From Oligoflexales bacterium (GTDB lineage: Bacteria > Bdellovibrionota_B > Oligoflexia > Oligoflexales > Bog-1112), in contig JAGNWK010000007.1 in the NCBI GenBank assembly GCA_017985985.1, forward strand, positions 1 through 57,687: a stretch of 57,687 bases of DNA, written 5' to 3'. This document shows, piece after piece, positions 33,160 through 42,674 of the stretch (position 1 is the stretch's first letter; every line of letters starts with the position of its first letter). The notes below the pieces were generated by a model. The model was not told where the DNA came from. It did no database searches and worked only from the letters and a program-made list of their open reading frames with translations. The translations under genes were made by a program, and so were the position numbers.

Positions 33160-34824
33160 CTATTTTCGATTTGTAATCACGTAATACTTGAGAAAAATTC
33201 TATCCATGATGTCTGATTTCCATTCTGTGATGTCATGTGTTCCTGGTTTGAACATTTGCACATAAGGCGCGATGAGTCGGATATTGGTAAAAATAAATAT
33301 CGGAATGACTGGCAGCTCTTCCAATAGGATATTCTCATTCTTTTGAAACAGTTCATTGCGTTTATGGGGATCAGGTTCCAATGCCGCTTGACGGATGAGG
33401 TGATCATAATCCTTGTTTGACCAGCCTGTTTGATTGTTACCTCCGTTCGTCACAAACATATCTAGAAAAGTATTCGGATCAGGATAGTCTCCGATCCATC
33501 GAGAACGAGCGATGGTGTAGTCAAGTTTTAGCTGTCTGTCGAGATAGACTTTCCATTCTTGGTTGAAAAGACCTACGTTGATATGGAGGCTTTTGTTCCA
33601 CATTTGCTGGATGGCTATCGCAATCTTTTTTTCATCTTCGTTGTTAAAATAAAGGATGTCGAGAGGAGGCATCCCTTGACCGTTCGGATACCCTGCTTCG
33701 GCTAGAAGCTTCTGAGCGGCCTCAATTGTCTTTGCACTTGGGGATATATCCAATTTTCCGGGAGTCGAGTAGGTGTCTATGGGAGGAGTAAAGGCGGTAT
33801 AGGGGATCTGCCCTCCTCGAGTGACTCGTTCTACGAGGAGCTTTCTGTCGATAGTCATCGCAAGGGCTTTACGGACTTTTATATTGTTGAGGGGTGGTTT
33901 TGTTACGTTGAGACGATAGAAGTAAACAGCTAAGAATGGGTTCGTCTTCAATGGATTCCATACATTTGCCAACTTGTCTTTTTGCTGAGTTCTATAGTGC
34001 TGGAGTCGTAGTGCGGGCACGGTGGAGGTGATGTCGAGATCTCCTGAGAGAAAGTTCTTTTCCTCAGTGTCTCCATTTTCTATTGGTAAAAAATAGGCTT
34101 CTTTCAATTTTACCTGATCTTTATCCCAGTAGTAGGGGTTAGAAACGAGTTTGATATGCTTGTTGATGCTCCACTCCGCGAGTTTAAACGGACCGTTGGA
34201 GACCATGCGAGTTGCATCGGTCCAATTGTTATTCTTTGAAATAAGGTGCTTCGGTGTTGGGTAGAGTGTTTGGAAGGCGGTGAGCCTCAAAAAGTAGGGA
34301 GTAGGGTGCTCTAAGTTAACGTTTAGGGTTTGAGTGTCAACGACATGGATCCCTAGTTGAAAAGGGTCTTTGAGCTCACCTTTATTGAATGCTTCCGCAT
34401 TTTTGACGGGATATAGCTGGTAGCCGTATTCGGAAGCTGTTTTGGGTTCGAGAGCTCTTACCCAGGCCCAACGAAAATCTTCAGCCGTAAGCTTTGTTCC
34501 ATCGGACCAGCATAGGTTTTTTCGGAGAGTGAAGGTGTAGTTGAGACCATCTGGGCTTATCGTCCAGGATGAGGCTGCCCCGGGGAGAGGTTCTCCTGTG
34601 TAGGGATCGATGGTTGTCAGCCCTTCGAAGAGGTTGTCGATGATATGGGCTTCTATGGCTCCAGTTGCTAAGGCGGGGTCGAGTACCTTTGGTTCGGCAC
34701 TGTTACCGATGCGGATGATTTGCTTTTGTGATTCAGGGCGTGCTTGGGGAGGGCTTTCCTTAGCAAATAGGGTGCTCCATAACAGGAAAAAAGCAAAGAG
34801 ATTGAAAAATTTATCAATTTTCAA
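33160..34824 (-). CDS. Peptide ABC transporter substrate-binding protein (OppA family)
   Basis: Periplasmic SBP_bac_5 protein. I choose TTG 34824 because GGAG lies 5 bases upstream and the product then begins with a classic signal peptide (KIDKFFNLFAFFLLWSTLFA). An upstream TTG at 34899 adds an implausible 25 residues. The mature protein has IRIGNSAEPKVLDPALATG, the family entry motif, GLTTIDPYTGEPLPGAASSW, and YTFTLRKNLCWSDGTKLTAEDF. About 554 residues. No permease or ATPase genes are adjacent, so it is an orphan; murein-peptide uptake (MppA-like) would suit the recycling genes but is speculative. Confidence 0.88.
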   Translation of the reverse strand: MKIDKFFNLFAFFLLWSTLFAKESPPQARPESQKQIIRIGNSAEPKVLDPALATGAIEAHIIDNLFEGLTTIDPYTGEPLPGAASSWTISPDGLNYTFTLRKNLCWSDGTKLTAEDFRWAWVRALEPKTASEYGYQLYPVKNAEAFNKGELKDPFQLGIHVVDTQTLNVNLEHPTPYFLRLTAFQTLYPTPKHLISKNNNWTDATRMVSNGPFKLAEWSINKHIKLVSNPYYWDKDQVKLKEAYFLPIENGDTEEKNFLSGDLDITSTVPALRLQHYRTQQKDKLANVWNPLKTNPFLAVYFYRLNVTKPPLNNIKVRKALAMTIDRKLLVERVTRGGQIPYTAFTPPIDTYSTPGKLDISPSAKTIEAAQKLLAEAGYPNGQGMPPLDILYFNNEDEKKIAIAIQQMWNKSLHINVGLFNQEWKVYLDRQLKLDYTIARSRWIGDYPDPNTFLDMFVTNGGNNQTGWSNKDYDHLIRQAALEPDPHKRNELFQKNENILLEELPVIPIFIFTNIRLIAPYVQMFKPGTHDITEWKSDIMDRIFLKYYVITNRK

Positions 34825-34969
34825 AACAGCTCCAATCTTTGCTCGATCTTTAATTGTCTGTGAGATCGAGGGTATGAGGCTTTCTAAAATGTAACTCAAG
34901 ATTTTTGTTAGATAACCGATAAGTTCCCCGGGTTTTTTTTAAGAATATGTGGAACTAGGATCTTTTGTC

Positions 34970-36556
34970 ATGGTTATTCGTTTCTTGAAGAATTCAAAAC
35001 GGTGCGGACTTATCGTGGTCTACCTATCCAGTCTGCTTTGCTTGCAGGCTTGTGGTGGAAAGAGTGCAGCTCCCGTCGCGAAAGATAGCGCGCCAGTTGA
35101 CCCTGCAGAGAGCTCAAGTTTACTCGATAAGGATCAAATTGGTGATGCAGCCCTATTGCCAGACTCTGAACTGAAGAAAATGTCTTTAGCTAATCTGAAG
35201 GAGGTGTACAAAAATCGGGCGGAGCAGGATATCGCAGAAGAAATCGATATGCTGGTTTACAAAACGATCAATGAGCAATTGTGTAGCCGCATCATGAAAG
35301 TGAGAAGTGAGTGTGCAGTTGCTCAGCAGATTACGGGATCTGCAAATACCAGTGATGAGTTGCAATGCGGGGGAGGTCAGAGTCAAACAAGTACAGCATC
35401 AAGGAAATTAACGGCTCAATTGTTTGCAGATGACTCGGAAGCAGCCTCAGGCGATTTTATCTTAGAGGTCCAAGGGGGAAAGGATCAAGGAATTTATCTG
35501 AGTTCGACTTTTAAAAAAGGGGTGGAAGCGGACATCAGTTTTAAACCTCTAGTTGCACAGTCGGCTAAAAGTGTTGCTCCCCAATTTAGGAATTTAACGG
35601 TTATTTCGATAAAAAAACAAGATGGATCGGCTTTGCCAAATAAAAATAGTATGAGATTAGTTTTAAAAATGGGGGATTCAGTTCTGATCGATGGCATTGG
35701 GCTGGTTCCCTCTGAGGCGACAGAAGCGCAGAAGGATAAAAAATATATTTATCCTTTGAGCAAAATTGTTAATTTAGCTGAATCGGAAGCATGTCTTGTT
35801 ACGGCAGATGAGGTGGACAATCTAAAAAATGCGATTCGAACTGATGTGAGAAATAAAAAAGGACCAGCGACTGTCTCCAATTTTTCAGGGCAGAAAAACG
35901 CTTTGATTATCAACATTACTAAGATCAAGAAGAAAATTTCTGATCGGCAGGCTGGCTTGGAAGATGCAAGAAATAGACTTCTTAAATTGACGGCAGAGCT
36001 GACACCAGATTCTCTTTTTGGGTGCTATGCCAATCAACCGATACAGACTTTGAGGATTGAATTGGATGGAAGACCTTTGCCTGCTAGAAATTTAGCGAAA
36101 TCTTTTAAGGACCCATTCTCTTCTACTGGCAATCCACTTGATTCGAAGATCGAGTTAGGTTCTGCGGTGAGTGTGAACATCAATAGCCTGCAACATGTCG
36201 GAGGTTATTGGGAGGGGCCAGTGCCGAATACTCTCATTTCTAACATTGAATACCTCAAGATTACTAAGGGGGGGATTGGGTATCGCAGTGATCAAACTTG
36301 TACATCCCAGCTGATTCTTGCAGAAACCTGTTCGTACAAAGTGCAAGAAGAAAATATGTATTCTCTAACAGGCATCACTGTTAAAGTGAATGGGATTATT
36401 ATTTATAGCAATAAAAATCTTGATCTCATCTTTGGAGATGATCAGAATCAATATAAGGATCCAAGATCGATTATGACTTGGTCTGCTCCAACGTTTAGGT
36501 CAAATGAAAATTGGGTCAAACTCATGCAAAGAACAGATTGCGACGCGACTCATTGA
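34970..36556 (+). CDS. Putative lipoprotein, function unknown
   Basis: About 528 residues from ATG 34970 (AGGA upstream); a GTG at 34949 is also in frame. The signal peptide ends in LQACGG, a good lipobox. The mature part contains a Gly-rich low-complexity patch, two Cys pairs around residue 110-130 (SECAV, LQCGGG), a coiled-coil segment near residue 320 (KIKKKISDRQAGLEDARNRL), and beta-rich C-terminal regions with further Cys. I do not recognise the family. It is followed 13 bases later by a second lipoprotein, and both are upstream of lspA, whose product would process them. Confidence 0.65.
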   Translation: MVIRFLKNSKRCGLIVVYLSSLLCLQACGGKSAAPVAKDSAPVDPAESSSLLDKDQIGDAALLPDSELKKMSLANLKEVYKNRAEQDIAEEIDMLVYKTINEQLCSRIMKVRSECAVAQQITGSANTSDELQCGGGQSQTSTASRKLTAQLFADDSEAASGDFILEVQGGKDQGIYLSSTFKKGVEADISFKPLVAQSAKSVAPQFRNLTVISIKKQDGSALPNKNSMRLVLKMGDSVLIDGIGLVPSEATEAQKDKKYIYPLSKIVNLAESEACLVTADEVDNLKNAIRTDVRNKKGPATVSNFSGQKNALIINITKIKKKISDRQAGLEDARNRLLKLTAELTPDSLFGCYANQPIQTLRIELDGRPLPARNLAKSFKDPFSSTGNPLDSKIELGSAVSVNINSLQHVGGYWEGPVPNTLISNIEYLKITKGGIGYRSDQTCTSQLILAETCSYKVQEENMYSLTGITVKVNGIIIYSNKNLDLIFGDDQNQYKDPRSIMTWSAPTFRSNENWVKLMQRTDCDATH

Positions 36557-36569
36557 GTGTAGGTATTTT

Positions 36570-37769
36570 ATGATGGTTCATCTTTTTAATAAACTCACAA
36601 AAGCATTAGTAGCTATACTGCTTTTGTCTTGCTCGGAGCAGAGATCTTCGTTTTCTGCAAAACAGGCTACCGCTAAAAAGGTAGAACAGAGTGTGCCGAC
36701 ACTGCTCACAACAGGTGTGCAGGTGGTTCAAAAAAAATATTCAGCCTCCCAATTGAAGGTTTTTGATTTAGTAGCAGCCAAATCGGTAGAAAAAGACAGT
36801 CAAAGTTTTATCGTGAGTTTTGACGTGGCAGGGATGACAGAGTATGTAGACTGGACCATTTGCCCTATGGAGGATACAGGACAGACTTGTACGGATGAAG
36901 CTGTGAAGTCAGGTAAGTGTATTCCTGGTCGAGGAGAGTGTTCAAGCAACGTGAGCAATGAGAATAAGATTTTGGTTCCCAATCTTTTTGCAGGGAAAAT
37001 CCTCATCACAGCTAAAGCCTGTATTTCACAGGAAAACGCGAAAGTTTCTGGAGAAACTTGTGGAGAACCTAAGGAGATCTACTTTGATTCGCAAGTGTCC
37101 AATATCAAGGCTCGTACACTGCTTAGTCAACGTTCGTGGCTTTATGATAGTTTGACGAAGTTAGAAATTCAAAAATTTGAGTCTTACCGTACCTATCAGC
37201 ACGATCTAGAGGAATGCATAAAGTTTAATGCGCAAGCAGAGGAGATGATAAGGTCGAGAATAAGGGTTTTAGATCAGTATCTTCGAGCGCCTCTGCAGTG
37301 GTTGTCGCAAGCGGATGACTTTACTTATGGGGCGGGATCGACTGTTTTAACTGGTGCGAAGACGGTAGCCTCAACCATTGTTAAGCCTCTGCAAGATATG
37401 TGTGGAAAAACCGATAAAAGTGTCGATTCTGCTTGTGTAGAAGAATTGAATAGGAATGAATTTAAGGGAACGGATGAAGAAAAAAACGAGTACTGTACTA
37501 AAGAAACCCAGAGTGGATTGGCCGAAACTTGTCATATTGTGTCGGAAGGTCTGATGGGTTTTGTAACGGGGATGAATCCTATGACTTCTTTTCAAACTCT
37601 CTCGGGAGCTATTCATGATTTGACCGACCCCGAGCACAGTGTGGCCAAAAATTGTACTGCCGAGCAGAAGTTAAAAGCGGTCCAGGATCCGATTCAAAAA
37701 GAGATTCAGTCGAAGAGGAAACAGGTGGATGACTTGAATAAGACTTTGAAAGGAATGGGATTTCTTTAG
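36570..37769 (+). CDS. Cysteine-rich putative lipoprotein, function unknown
   Basis: About 399 residues from ATG 36570 (another ATG at 36573); an ORF start at 36504 overlaps the previous gene and is not used. The signal ends AILLLSCSEQ with LLSC as lipobox. The N-terminal half has a Cys-rich segment (CPMEDTGQTC...SGKCIPGRGEC) that may form disulfides. The second half has DMCGKTDKSVDSAC and a helical Lys-rich C-terminus. No known domain recognised. It probably forms an operon with the upstream lipoprotein. Confidence 0.6.
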   Translation: MMVHLFNKLTKALVAILLLSCSEQRSSFSAKQATAKKVEQSVPTLLTTGVQVVQKKYSASQLKVFDLVAAKSVEKDSQSFIVSFDVAGMTEYVDWTICPMEDTGQTCTDEAVKSGKCIPGRGECSSNVSNENKILVPNLFAGKILITAKACISQENAKVSGETCGEPKEIYFDSQVSNIKARTLLSQRSWLYDSLTKLEIQKFESYRTYQHDLEECIKFNAQAEEMIRSRIRVLDQYLRAPLQWLSQADDFTYGAGSTVLTGAKTVASTIVKPLQDMCGKTDKSVDSACVEELNRNEFKGTDEEKNEYCTKETQSGLAETCHIVSEGLMGFVTGMNPMTSFQTLSGAIHDLTDPEHSVAKNCTAEQKLKAVQDPIQKEIQSKRKQVDDLNKTLKGMGFL

Positions 37770-37776
37770 AAATCGT

Positions 37777-37799
37777 CCACACAAGTCACCTAAGTGTGG
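37777..37799. other. Short dyad behind the lipoprotein gene
   Basis: CCACAC (37777-37782) and GTGTGG (37794-37799) form a 6-bp stem just after the stop. No T-run follows, so it is a weak terminator candidate. The rest of 37800-37987 shows only the AAAGG ribosome-binding site of lspA. Confidence 0.3.
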
Positions 37800-37987
37800 A
37801 ATGGTCCTAATGTGCTCATTTTGAAGTTTCTTCCTGGGTCACCAGAAATCGCGCCATTTTTTTCTCATTCTCTCCATAATAACGCAACAGTTTTTGATGT
37901 TTTTTCATTTCATAAGTATCATAATTAAATCTTGTTTTGAGACTCATTATGTCTTTTGTTGTGAGCATTTAGCAGAAAGGTTTTTGG

Positions 37988-38704
37988 ATGACGGCACCCA
38001 GATCAAGGTTTTATGCAATGTTGGCGCTGATCGCTATGGTTATAGGCTCTGTCGGGGTCGACAGGATCACTAAATCTATTGCACAGGAAAATTTGATGAC
38101 TTGGTCTTCTCCAACCAGTCTTAAAGAATACCTGGGGCGAAGTATCCCTGTCTTTGCCGTAGGTGAACTAAGCTCTGTTAAAGACCCTAAATTTTATTTG
38201 GAGTTTAATTTTACGTATGTGCGGAATCAGGGTGCTGCTTGGGGGCTTTTTTCTGATTTGGATGACTCTATTCGAATTCCATTTTTCTATATTGTGACAA
38301 GCCTAGCTTTTCTAGTGATTTTTCTTTATTTGCGGTCGACGCCTCCTTCTCATAGCCTTATTCGATTTGCTCTTATGCTGATCCTTTCAGGTGCTTTGGG
38401 AAATTTTTCAGACAGACTGATCCATGGTTATGTAATTGATTTTCTTGACTTTAATTGGGTTGTTCCCCTGCCGTTTCATTTAAATGTGAACATTGATTTT
38501 TTCCCACAGTTTATGAATTTTTTGAATCTGCATGTCGATGCACGAGCTTGGTCCTATGATTTTCCCAAGTTCAATTGGGCTGATTCGATGATCACAGTGG
38601 GTGTATTTTGTCTGATTCTTGATGCTTTATTTTTAGAGTCAGGAAGACAAAAAAAGGTAGCCTTTCAAAAATTTGCAGAGGATGCTCAACAAAAAGTCTT
38701 TTGA
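37988..38704 (+). CDS. lspA: Lipoprotein signal peptidase (signal peptidase II)
   Basis: Cleaves prolipoproteins at the lipobox Cys in the inner membrane. Conserved motifs: DRITKSI near residue 25, TYVRNQGAAWGLF, GNFSDRLIHGYVIDFLDF, with the catalytic Asp, and FNWADSMITVG with the second catalytic Asp. Four hydrophobic helices are visible. At 238 residues it is much longer than the usual 160-170, because of an N-terminal loop and about 30 extra residues between VIDF and FNWAD, which would be periplasmic. Several substrates lie nearby: two lipoproteins upstream, Pal and the LysM proteins. Confidence 0.93.
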   Translation: MTAPRSRFYAMLALIAMVIGSVGVDRITKSIAQENLMTWSSPTSLKEYLGRSIPVFAVGELSSVKDPKFYLEFNFTYVRNQGAAWGLFSDLDDSIRIPFFYIVTSLAFLVIFLYLRSTPPSHSLIRFALMLILSGALGNFSDRLIHGYVIDFLDFNWVVPLPFHLNVNIDFFPQFMNFLNLHVDARAWSYDFPKFNWADSMITVGVFCLILDALFLESGRQKKVAFQKFAEDAQQKVF

Positions 38705-38718
38705 TTTTAGGAGTGTTT

Positions 38719-41175
38719 ATGCCTCAAAAATTCCTAAGAAATTCTACGGTTAAAGTGGCAGATCTCCTGCAAAAGGCGATCACCGAGTTGGCCTCGTTAC
38801 GGAGAGGGATGGTTACTGTTGAGTTTTTGCTCATGGCCCTTCTTGATCAAAAAGATTCTATTTTTTTTAAAGTGGCCATCGAGTTGGGTTTAGACCCATC
38901 AGTTTTGAGGCGTCACATCACGGATAAAGTTTTAGAACACGGACAAACCTTACCTGTTTTTCAGCCTGGAGAAGTTCAGGCTTCTATGAAAATTTCCCGA
39001 GAGCTTCAGCTTCTTTTTGAAGCAGCTGAACGAGAGCGAAAACTTCTTGAAGACACCTACATATCTACTCATGCTGTATTCTTATCTTTTTTTGATAAGG
39101 GTATTAAGGGTGTGAAGTCTATTCTTGAACAAGAGGGATTGGCTTATGAAAAGGTTCTGGGTGCTATTAGAGCTTTGAGAGGCAATTCTAGGATCCTTGA
39201 GAAGGAGGGAGAATCTCGGACTAAAGCTCTAGAAGAGTACACGATCGATGTCACTGCACAGGCGAGACGAGGGGAGCTTGATCCCGTCATAGGTCGTGAA
39301 GAGGAGATCACAAGAGTAGTAGAGATCTTATCTCGAAGGAAAAAAAACAATCCTATCTTGATTGGAGAGCCAGGGGTTGGCAAAACTGTGATTGTCGAAG
39401 GTTTGGCTCAAAAGATAGTGAATGCTGATGTTCCAGATTACCTTTTGAATCGACGGGTGCTCTCGCTTGAGCTCGCTACCTTGATTGCCGGAGCCAAAAT
39501 GCAGGGGGAGTTTGAAGAAAGGTTGAAGGCCATCAAGGATGAGGTGCTGGCCTCTTCGGGAGATATCATACTTTTTATCGATGAAATTCATACAGTCGTG
39601 GGCACAGGTCGATCTGGGGGAGGAGGTCTCGACGCCTCCAATATGCTAAAACCTGCCTTGGCGAGAGGGCTTCTGCAGTGCATCGGTGCGACGACTCTGA
39701 AAGAATACCGACAGTACATCGAGACAGATAAAGCTTTGGAGAGACGATTTCAGACAGTGAAGGTGGAGGAACCCTCTCTTGATCAGGCTGTCCAGATGCT
39801 GAAGGATCTTAAGCACAGATACGAAAAGCATCACCATGTGGAGTACACGGACGAGTCCATCGAAAAAGCAGTATTGTTGTCCCATCGATATATTCAGAAT
39901 CGCTTTCTTCCCGATAAGGCTATCGATCTTATCGATGAGGCTGGAGCCTCTAAAAGGATGAAGATCATTTATATGCCTCCTGACATTCGTAAGATGGAAA
40001 ACAAGAAGCAGGATTTCGAAAATCAAAAATTGAAGGCATTTGAAGCAGGCGATTTTGAAGTGATGGCGAATCTTCAGATGAAGATTGCTGCTCTAGACCT
40101 TGATTTGGGTAAATTAAGGAAAGAGAAAAAAGAAAAAATTGTCGAGGAAGATAAAAAGATAACCGGAGAGGATATAGCCGCCCTCATTGGCAAAAAAGTC
40201 GGTATTCCTGTGGATAAAGTTGTGTCTGAAGAAGCTGATAAACTAAAGAACTTGGAAACAATTATAAAGAAAAGGGTTGTTGGTCAAGATCATGCTATTA
40301 GTTCGATTGCCAATGCGATTAGGAGGAATAGGTCAGGTCTCAGAAAAGTAGATTCACCGATAGCGTCTTTTTTATTCCTTGGCCCGACGGGAGTGGGTAA
40401 GACAGAGCTAGCGAAAGCTTTGGCTGAGCAGGTCCTAGATGATGAAAGTAAAATTATTCGTTTAGATATGTCGGAGTACATGGAGAGGCATTCTGTCTCT
40501 AAACTGATAGGGTCTCCCCCAGGCTATGTTGGTTTTGGGGAGGGGGGGCAACTGACAGAGAAGGTCAAGCATAGCCCTTATTCTGTTATACTTTTGGATG
40601 AGTTTGAAAAAGCACATCCTGATGTCTATAACATTTTATTGCCTGTTCTGGATGAAGGTTGGTTGACGGATGCAGAAGGTCAAAAGGTAAGTTTTAGGAA
40701 TTGCATCATCATTGGAACTTCAAATATTGGAGCTCATATTCTCGTCGACAAGAAAAGGCCTGTCGGTCTTGTTGCGAACGATGACTTGGAGGAGGAGGGT
40801 GAAGAACGCGCTGAAATGATGAAGGAGTTAAAAAAATTTTTAAGACCAGAATTCATAAATCGCCTCGATGAGGTTGTGATCTTTAATCGTTTATCGAAGG
40901 AAGAGCTTTCGAAGATTCTGGACATTCAAAAGAAAGACCTCGAAGAGAGATTGAAGAATCTTGGCTTGGATCTAGTCTGGGATGAAGGGGTGTCCTCTTT
41001 TGTTCTCGCCCAGATTGATACGTTCCAGTATGGTGCAAGGCCATTAAAGAGAAAATTAGAACTACTGATTGAGAATAAAATAGCAAACTTCCTTATCGAA
41101 AAAGGTAAGTCTGCTCGTGGTCAGATTCTTATCCATATCAAGGAGAAAGAAATCCAAGTCGAATTGGTTTCCTAG
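38719..41175 (+). CDS. clpC: ATP-dependent Clp protease ATP-binding subunit, ClpC-like
   Basis: Hsp100 unfoldase feeding a ClpP-type peptidase. About 818 residues from ATG 38719 (AGGAG upstream). Order: Clp N-domain repeats ([12 protein letters not shown]); first AAA with GEPGVGKT and [15 protein letters not shown] [10 protein letters not shown]; middle region with a UVR-like [18 protein letters not shown], typical of ClpC rather than ClpA; second AAA with [18 protein letters not shown] and [16 protein letters not shown] hydrophobic loop PVGLVAND lies where ClpP-binding loops (IGF/VGF) occur. ClpA is the alternative label. No clpP is visible. Its stop shares the CTAG with the convergent zeta-toxin-like gene. 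Confidence 0.88.
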   Translation: MPQKFLRNSTVKVADLLQKAITELASLRRGMVTVEFLLMALLDQKDSIFFKVAIELGLDPSVLRRHITDKVLEHGQTLPVFQPGEVQASMKISRELQLLFEAAERERKLLEDTYISTHAVFLSFFDKGIKGVKSILEQEGLAYEKVLGAIRALRGNSRILEKEGESRTKALEEYTIDVTAQARRGELDPVIGREEEITRVVEILSRRKKNNPILIGEPGVGKTVIVEGLAQKIVNADVPDYLLNRRVLSLELATLIAGAKMQGEFEERLKAIKDEVLASSGDIILFIDEIHTVVGTGRSGGGGLDASNMLKPALARGLLQCIGATTLKEYRQYIETDKALERRFQTVKVEEPSLDQAVQMLKDLKHRYEKHHHVEYTDESIEKAVLLSHRYIQNRFLPDKAIDLIDEAGASKRMKIIYMPPDIRKMENKKQDFENQKLKAFEAGDFEVMANLQMKIAALDLDLGKLRKEKKEKIVEEDKKITGEDIAALIGKKVGIPVDKVVSEEADKLKNLETIIKKRVVGQDHAISSIANAIRRNRSGLRKVDSPIASFLFLGPTGVGKTELAKALAEQVLDDESKIIRLDMSEYMERHSVSKLIGSPPGYVGFGEGGQLTEKVKHSPYSVILLDEFEKAHPDVYNILLPVLDEGWLTDAEGQKVSFRNCIIIGTSNIGAHILVDKKRPVGLVANDDLEEEGEERAEMMKELKKFLRPEFINRLDEVVIFNRLSKEELSKILDIQKKDLEERLKNLGLDLVWDEGVSSFVLAQIDTFQYGARPLKRKLELLIENKIANFLIEKGKSARGQILIHIKEKEIQVELVS

Positions 41176-42107
41176 TTAATAAGGCTGTCCCATGGAGCTA
41201 GCTCAGGACTCTTTTTTTGAAATTGTGTGTAGCTGTCGACTATTTTTTCATAGAGAGCCTTGTCTAAGACTTGTAATCCTGTCGCTTTAGACCAGGTCGC
41301 ACAGGGTGAGATTTTATCTGAGAATTCTTCGGTCCAGAACAGGCGAAGGTGGTCTGCTGTCGAAAAATAATCCTTCATTCTTTGTGGGAAGAGCTTAGCT
41401 TTTTCTGTCGTATCTTCCGGAGTGGCTTGATAGAAACCCTGCACTTCATGGCGGAATTTTAAGGCCTGTTCTTTGAAGTTTGTTGGAGCAAAAGCGAGCA
41501 AGAGTGTGATCTCATATCCAGCGTCTTTAAGGTTTTTTAAAAACGTTGGGGAGGCTGCCCCGGTCAGTGTCGTGCCATGTGCGATATCATACTTTTTGGC
41601 GTAGGCCTCATTGAGCAGTGCGTTGGTGATGAAATTGGAAGCGTCCCTCCAACGTTCATAGGCTTCTTTACGAACAATTTGCATGTCTTGCTTCTTATAA
41701 ATATCAAGGTGCGTCATAGATTTAGAAATATAGGTGTTGGCCATGAGCTTCAATCCCCGTGCGTCGGGATCGAGATAGACGGCACCTTGGAACAGGGCGT
41801 CTTCGCTTAGTGTTTTTTCTAATATAGTCGTCTTTCTGCTCAGCGGGCCGCCTGCTGTCCCTACGTATTGAGGTTTGCCATTCTTTGTCGGCTTAGCTAT
41901 AGAAAAGATAAGAGTTCTAAGCATGGACAGGTCAGCTTCAATGAGCATCTTTTCGTCTTCGGAATAAGATTTTAGAAGCTGCGCGATGATTGACTCTGGG
42001 ATAAGCGTATTCGACTTTGCTTGAGCATGGAGATGGCTTAGACAAAATAGACTGAAAAAGAGAAAGGATGCTTTTTTTAACACAGGTTTTTTCCTTATTT
42101 TGGTCAT
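41172..42107 (-). CDS. Exported zeta-toxin-like kinase-fold protein
   Basis: 311 residues. A classical signal peptide (KKASFLFFSLFCLSHLHAQA, cleavage after about residue 30) precedes a domain that resembles zeta toxins (UDP-N-acetylglucosamine kinases). Matches are GTAGGPLSRKTT at 83-94 (degenerate P-loop), VYLDPDARGL near 110-118 (the DPD motif), HGTTLTG near 195 (compare EGT), and a final DAGYEITLLLAF strand before a basic lid. P-loop and Glu are altered, and the export signal is unlike cytoplasmic toxins. No antitoxin gene is adjacent. It may be a secreted effector or an inactive relative. The assignment is by pattern only. Confidence 0.5.
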   Translation of the reverse strand: MTKIRKKPVLKKASFLFFSLFCLSHLHAQAKSNTLIPESIIAQLLKSYSEDEKMLIEADLSMLRTLIFSIAKPTKNGKPQYVGTAGGPLSRKTTILEKTLSEDALFQGAVYLDPDARGLKLMANTYISKSMTHLDIYKKQDMQIVRKEAYERWRDASNFITNALLNEAYAKKYDIAHGTTLTGAASPTFLKNLKDAGYEITLLLAFAPTNFKEQALKFRHEVQGFYQATPEDTTEKAKLFPQRMKDYFSTADHLRLFWTEEFSDKISPCATWSKATGLQVLDKALYEKIVDSYTQFQKKSPELAPWDSLIN

Positions 42108-42209
42108 TAAAAAATTGTGTTCTTAAGAATCGTGATGGGTTCTAGCATGTTCTGCTCGAAAATTCTAAGGATAGATTTTAGATTTACGGAAAATTTGAAC
42201 TAAAGAGAG

Positions 42210-42286
42210 TGGCGCACCCGGAAGGATTCGAACCTCCGACCTCCAGATTCGTAGTCTGGCATTCTATCCAACTGAACTACGGGTGC
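42210..42286 (-). tRNA. tRNA-Arg (anticodon ACG)
   Basis: A 77-nt cloverleaf with acceptor GCACCCG/CGGGTGC, anticodon loop CTACGAA (anticodon ACG, read as ICG), T-loop GGTTCGAATCC and an encoded 3' CCA. Confidence 0.93.
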
Positions 42287-42367
42287 ACAAGAAAGCGCAA
42301 ACACGAGAAAGGCAGAGACCTAGGCTAGCGATTAGGTGAACCTTGGATCCGTCGGCAGACAAAAATT

Positions 42368-42457
42368 TGGCGGAGAGAGTGGGATTTGAACCCACGGAGC
42401 AGTTTCCCACTCGCTGCCTTAGCAAGGCAGTGCTTTCGACCACTCAGCCATCTCTCC
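42368..42457 (-). tRNA. tRNA-Ser (anticodon GCT)
   Basis: A 90-nt class II tRNA: acceptor GGAGAGA/TCTCTCC, anticodon loop TTGCTAA (GCT), long variable arm, encoded CCA. Paired with a second tRNA-Ser upstream on the same strand. Confidence 0.92.
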
Positions 42458-42497
42458 TAGTAGCCAATCTTCTCACAAACCGTCTTAACTGCTTCGA

Positions 42498-42586
<89 letters not shown>

Positions 42587-42609
42587 ATTTCCAACCTCGA
42601 TACGAATAC

Positions 42610-42638
42610 GATATACACGGACCAGGGTTGAAGTACAA
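42610..42638 (-). promoter_or_regulatory. Sigma-70 promoter for the tRNA cluster
   Basis: On the - strand TTGTAC (42638-42633) and TATATC (42615-42610) are 17 bases apart, about 24 bases from the 5' end of tRNA-Ser(TGA). All three tRNAs could form one transcript. Confidence 0.55.
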
Positions 42639-42674
42639 GCAGAGCCGTAAATAAACCACCGCCAAATCAAAAAA

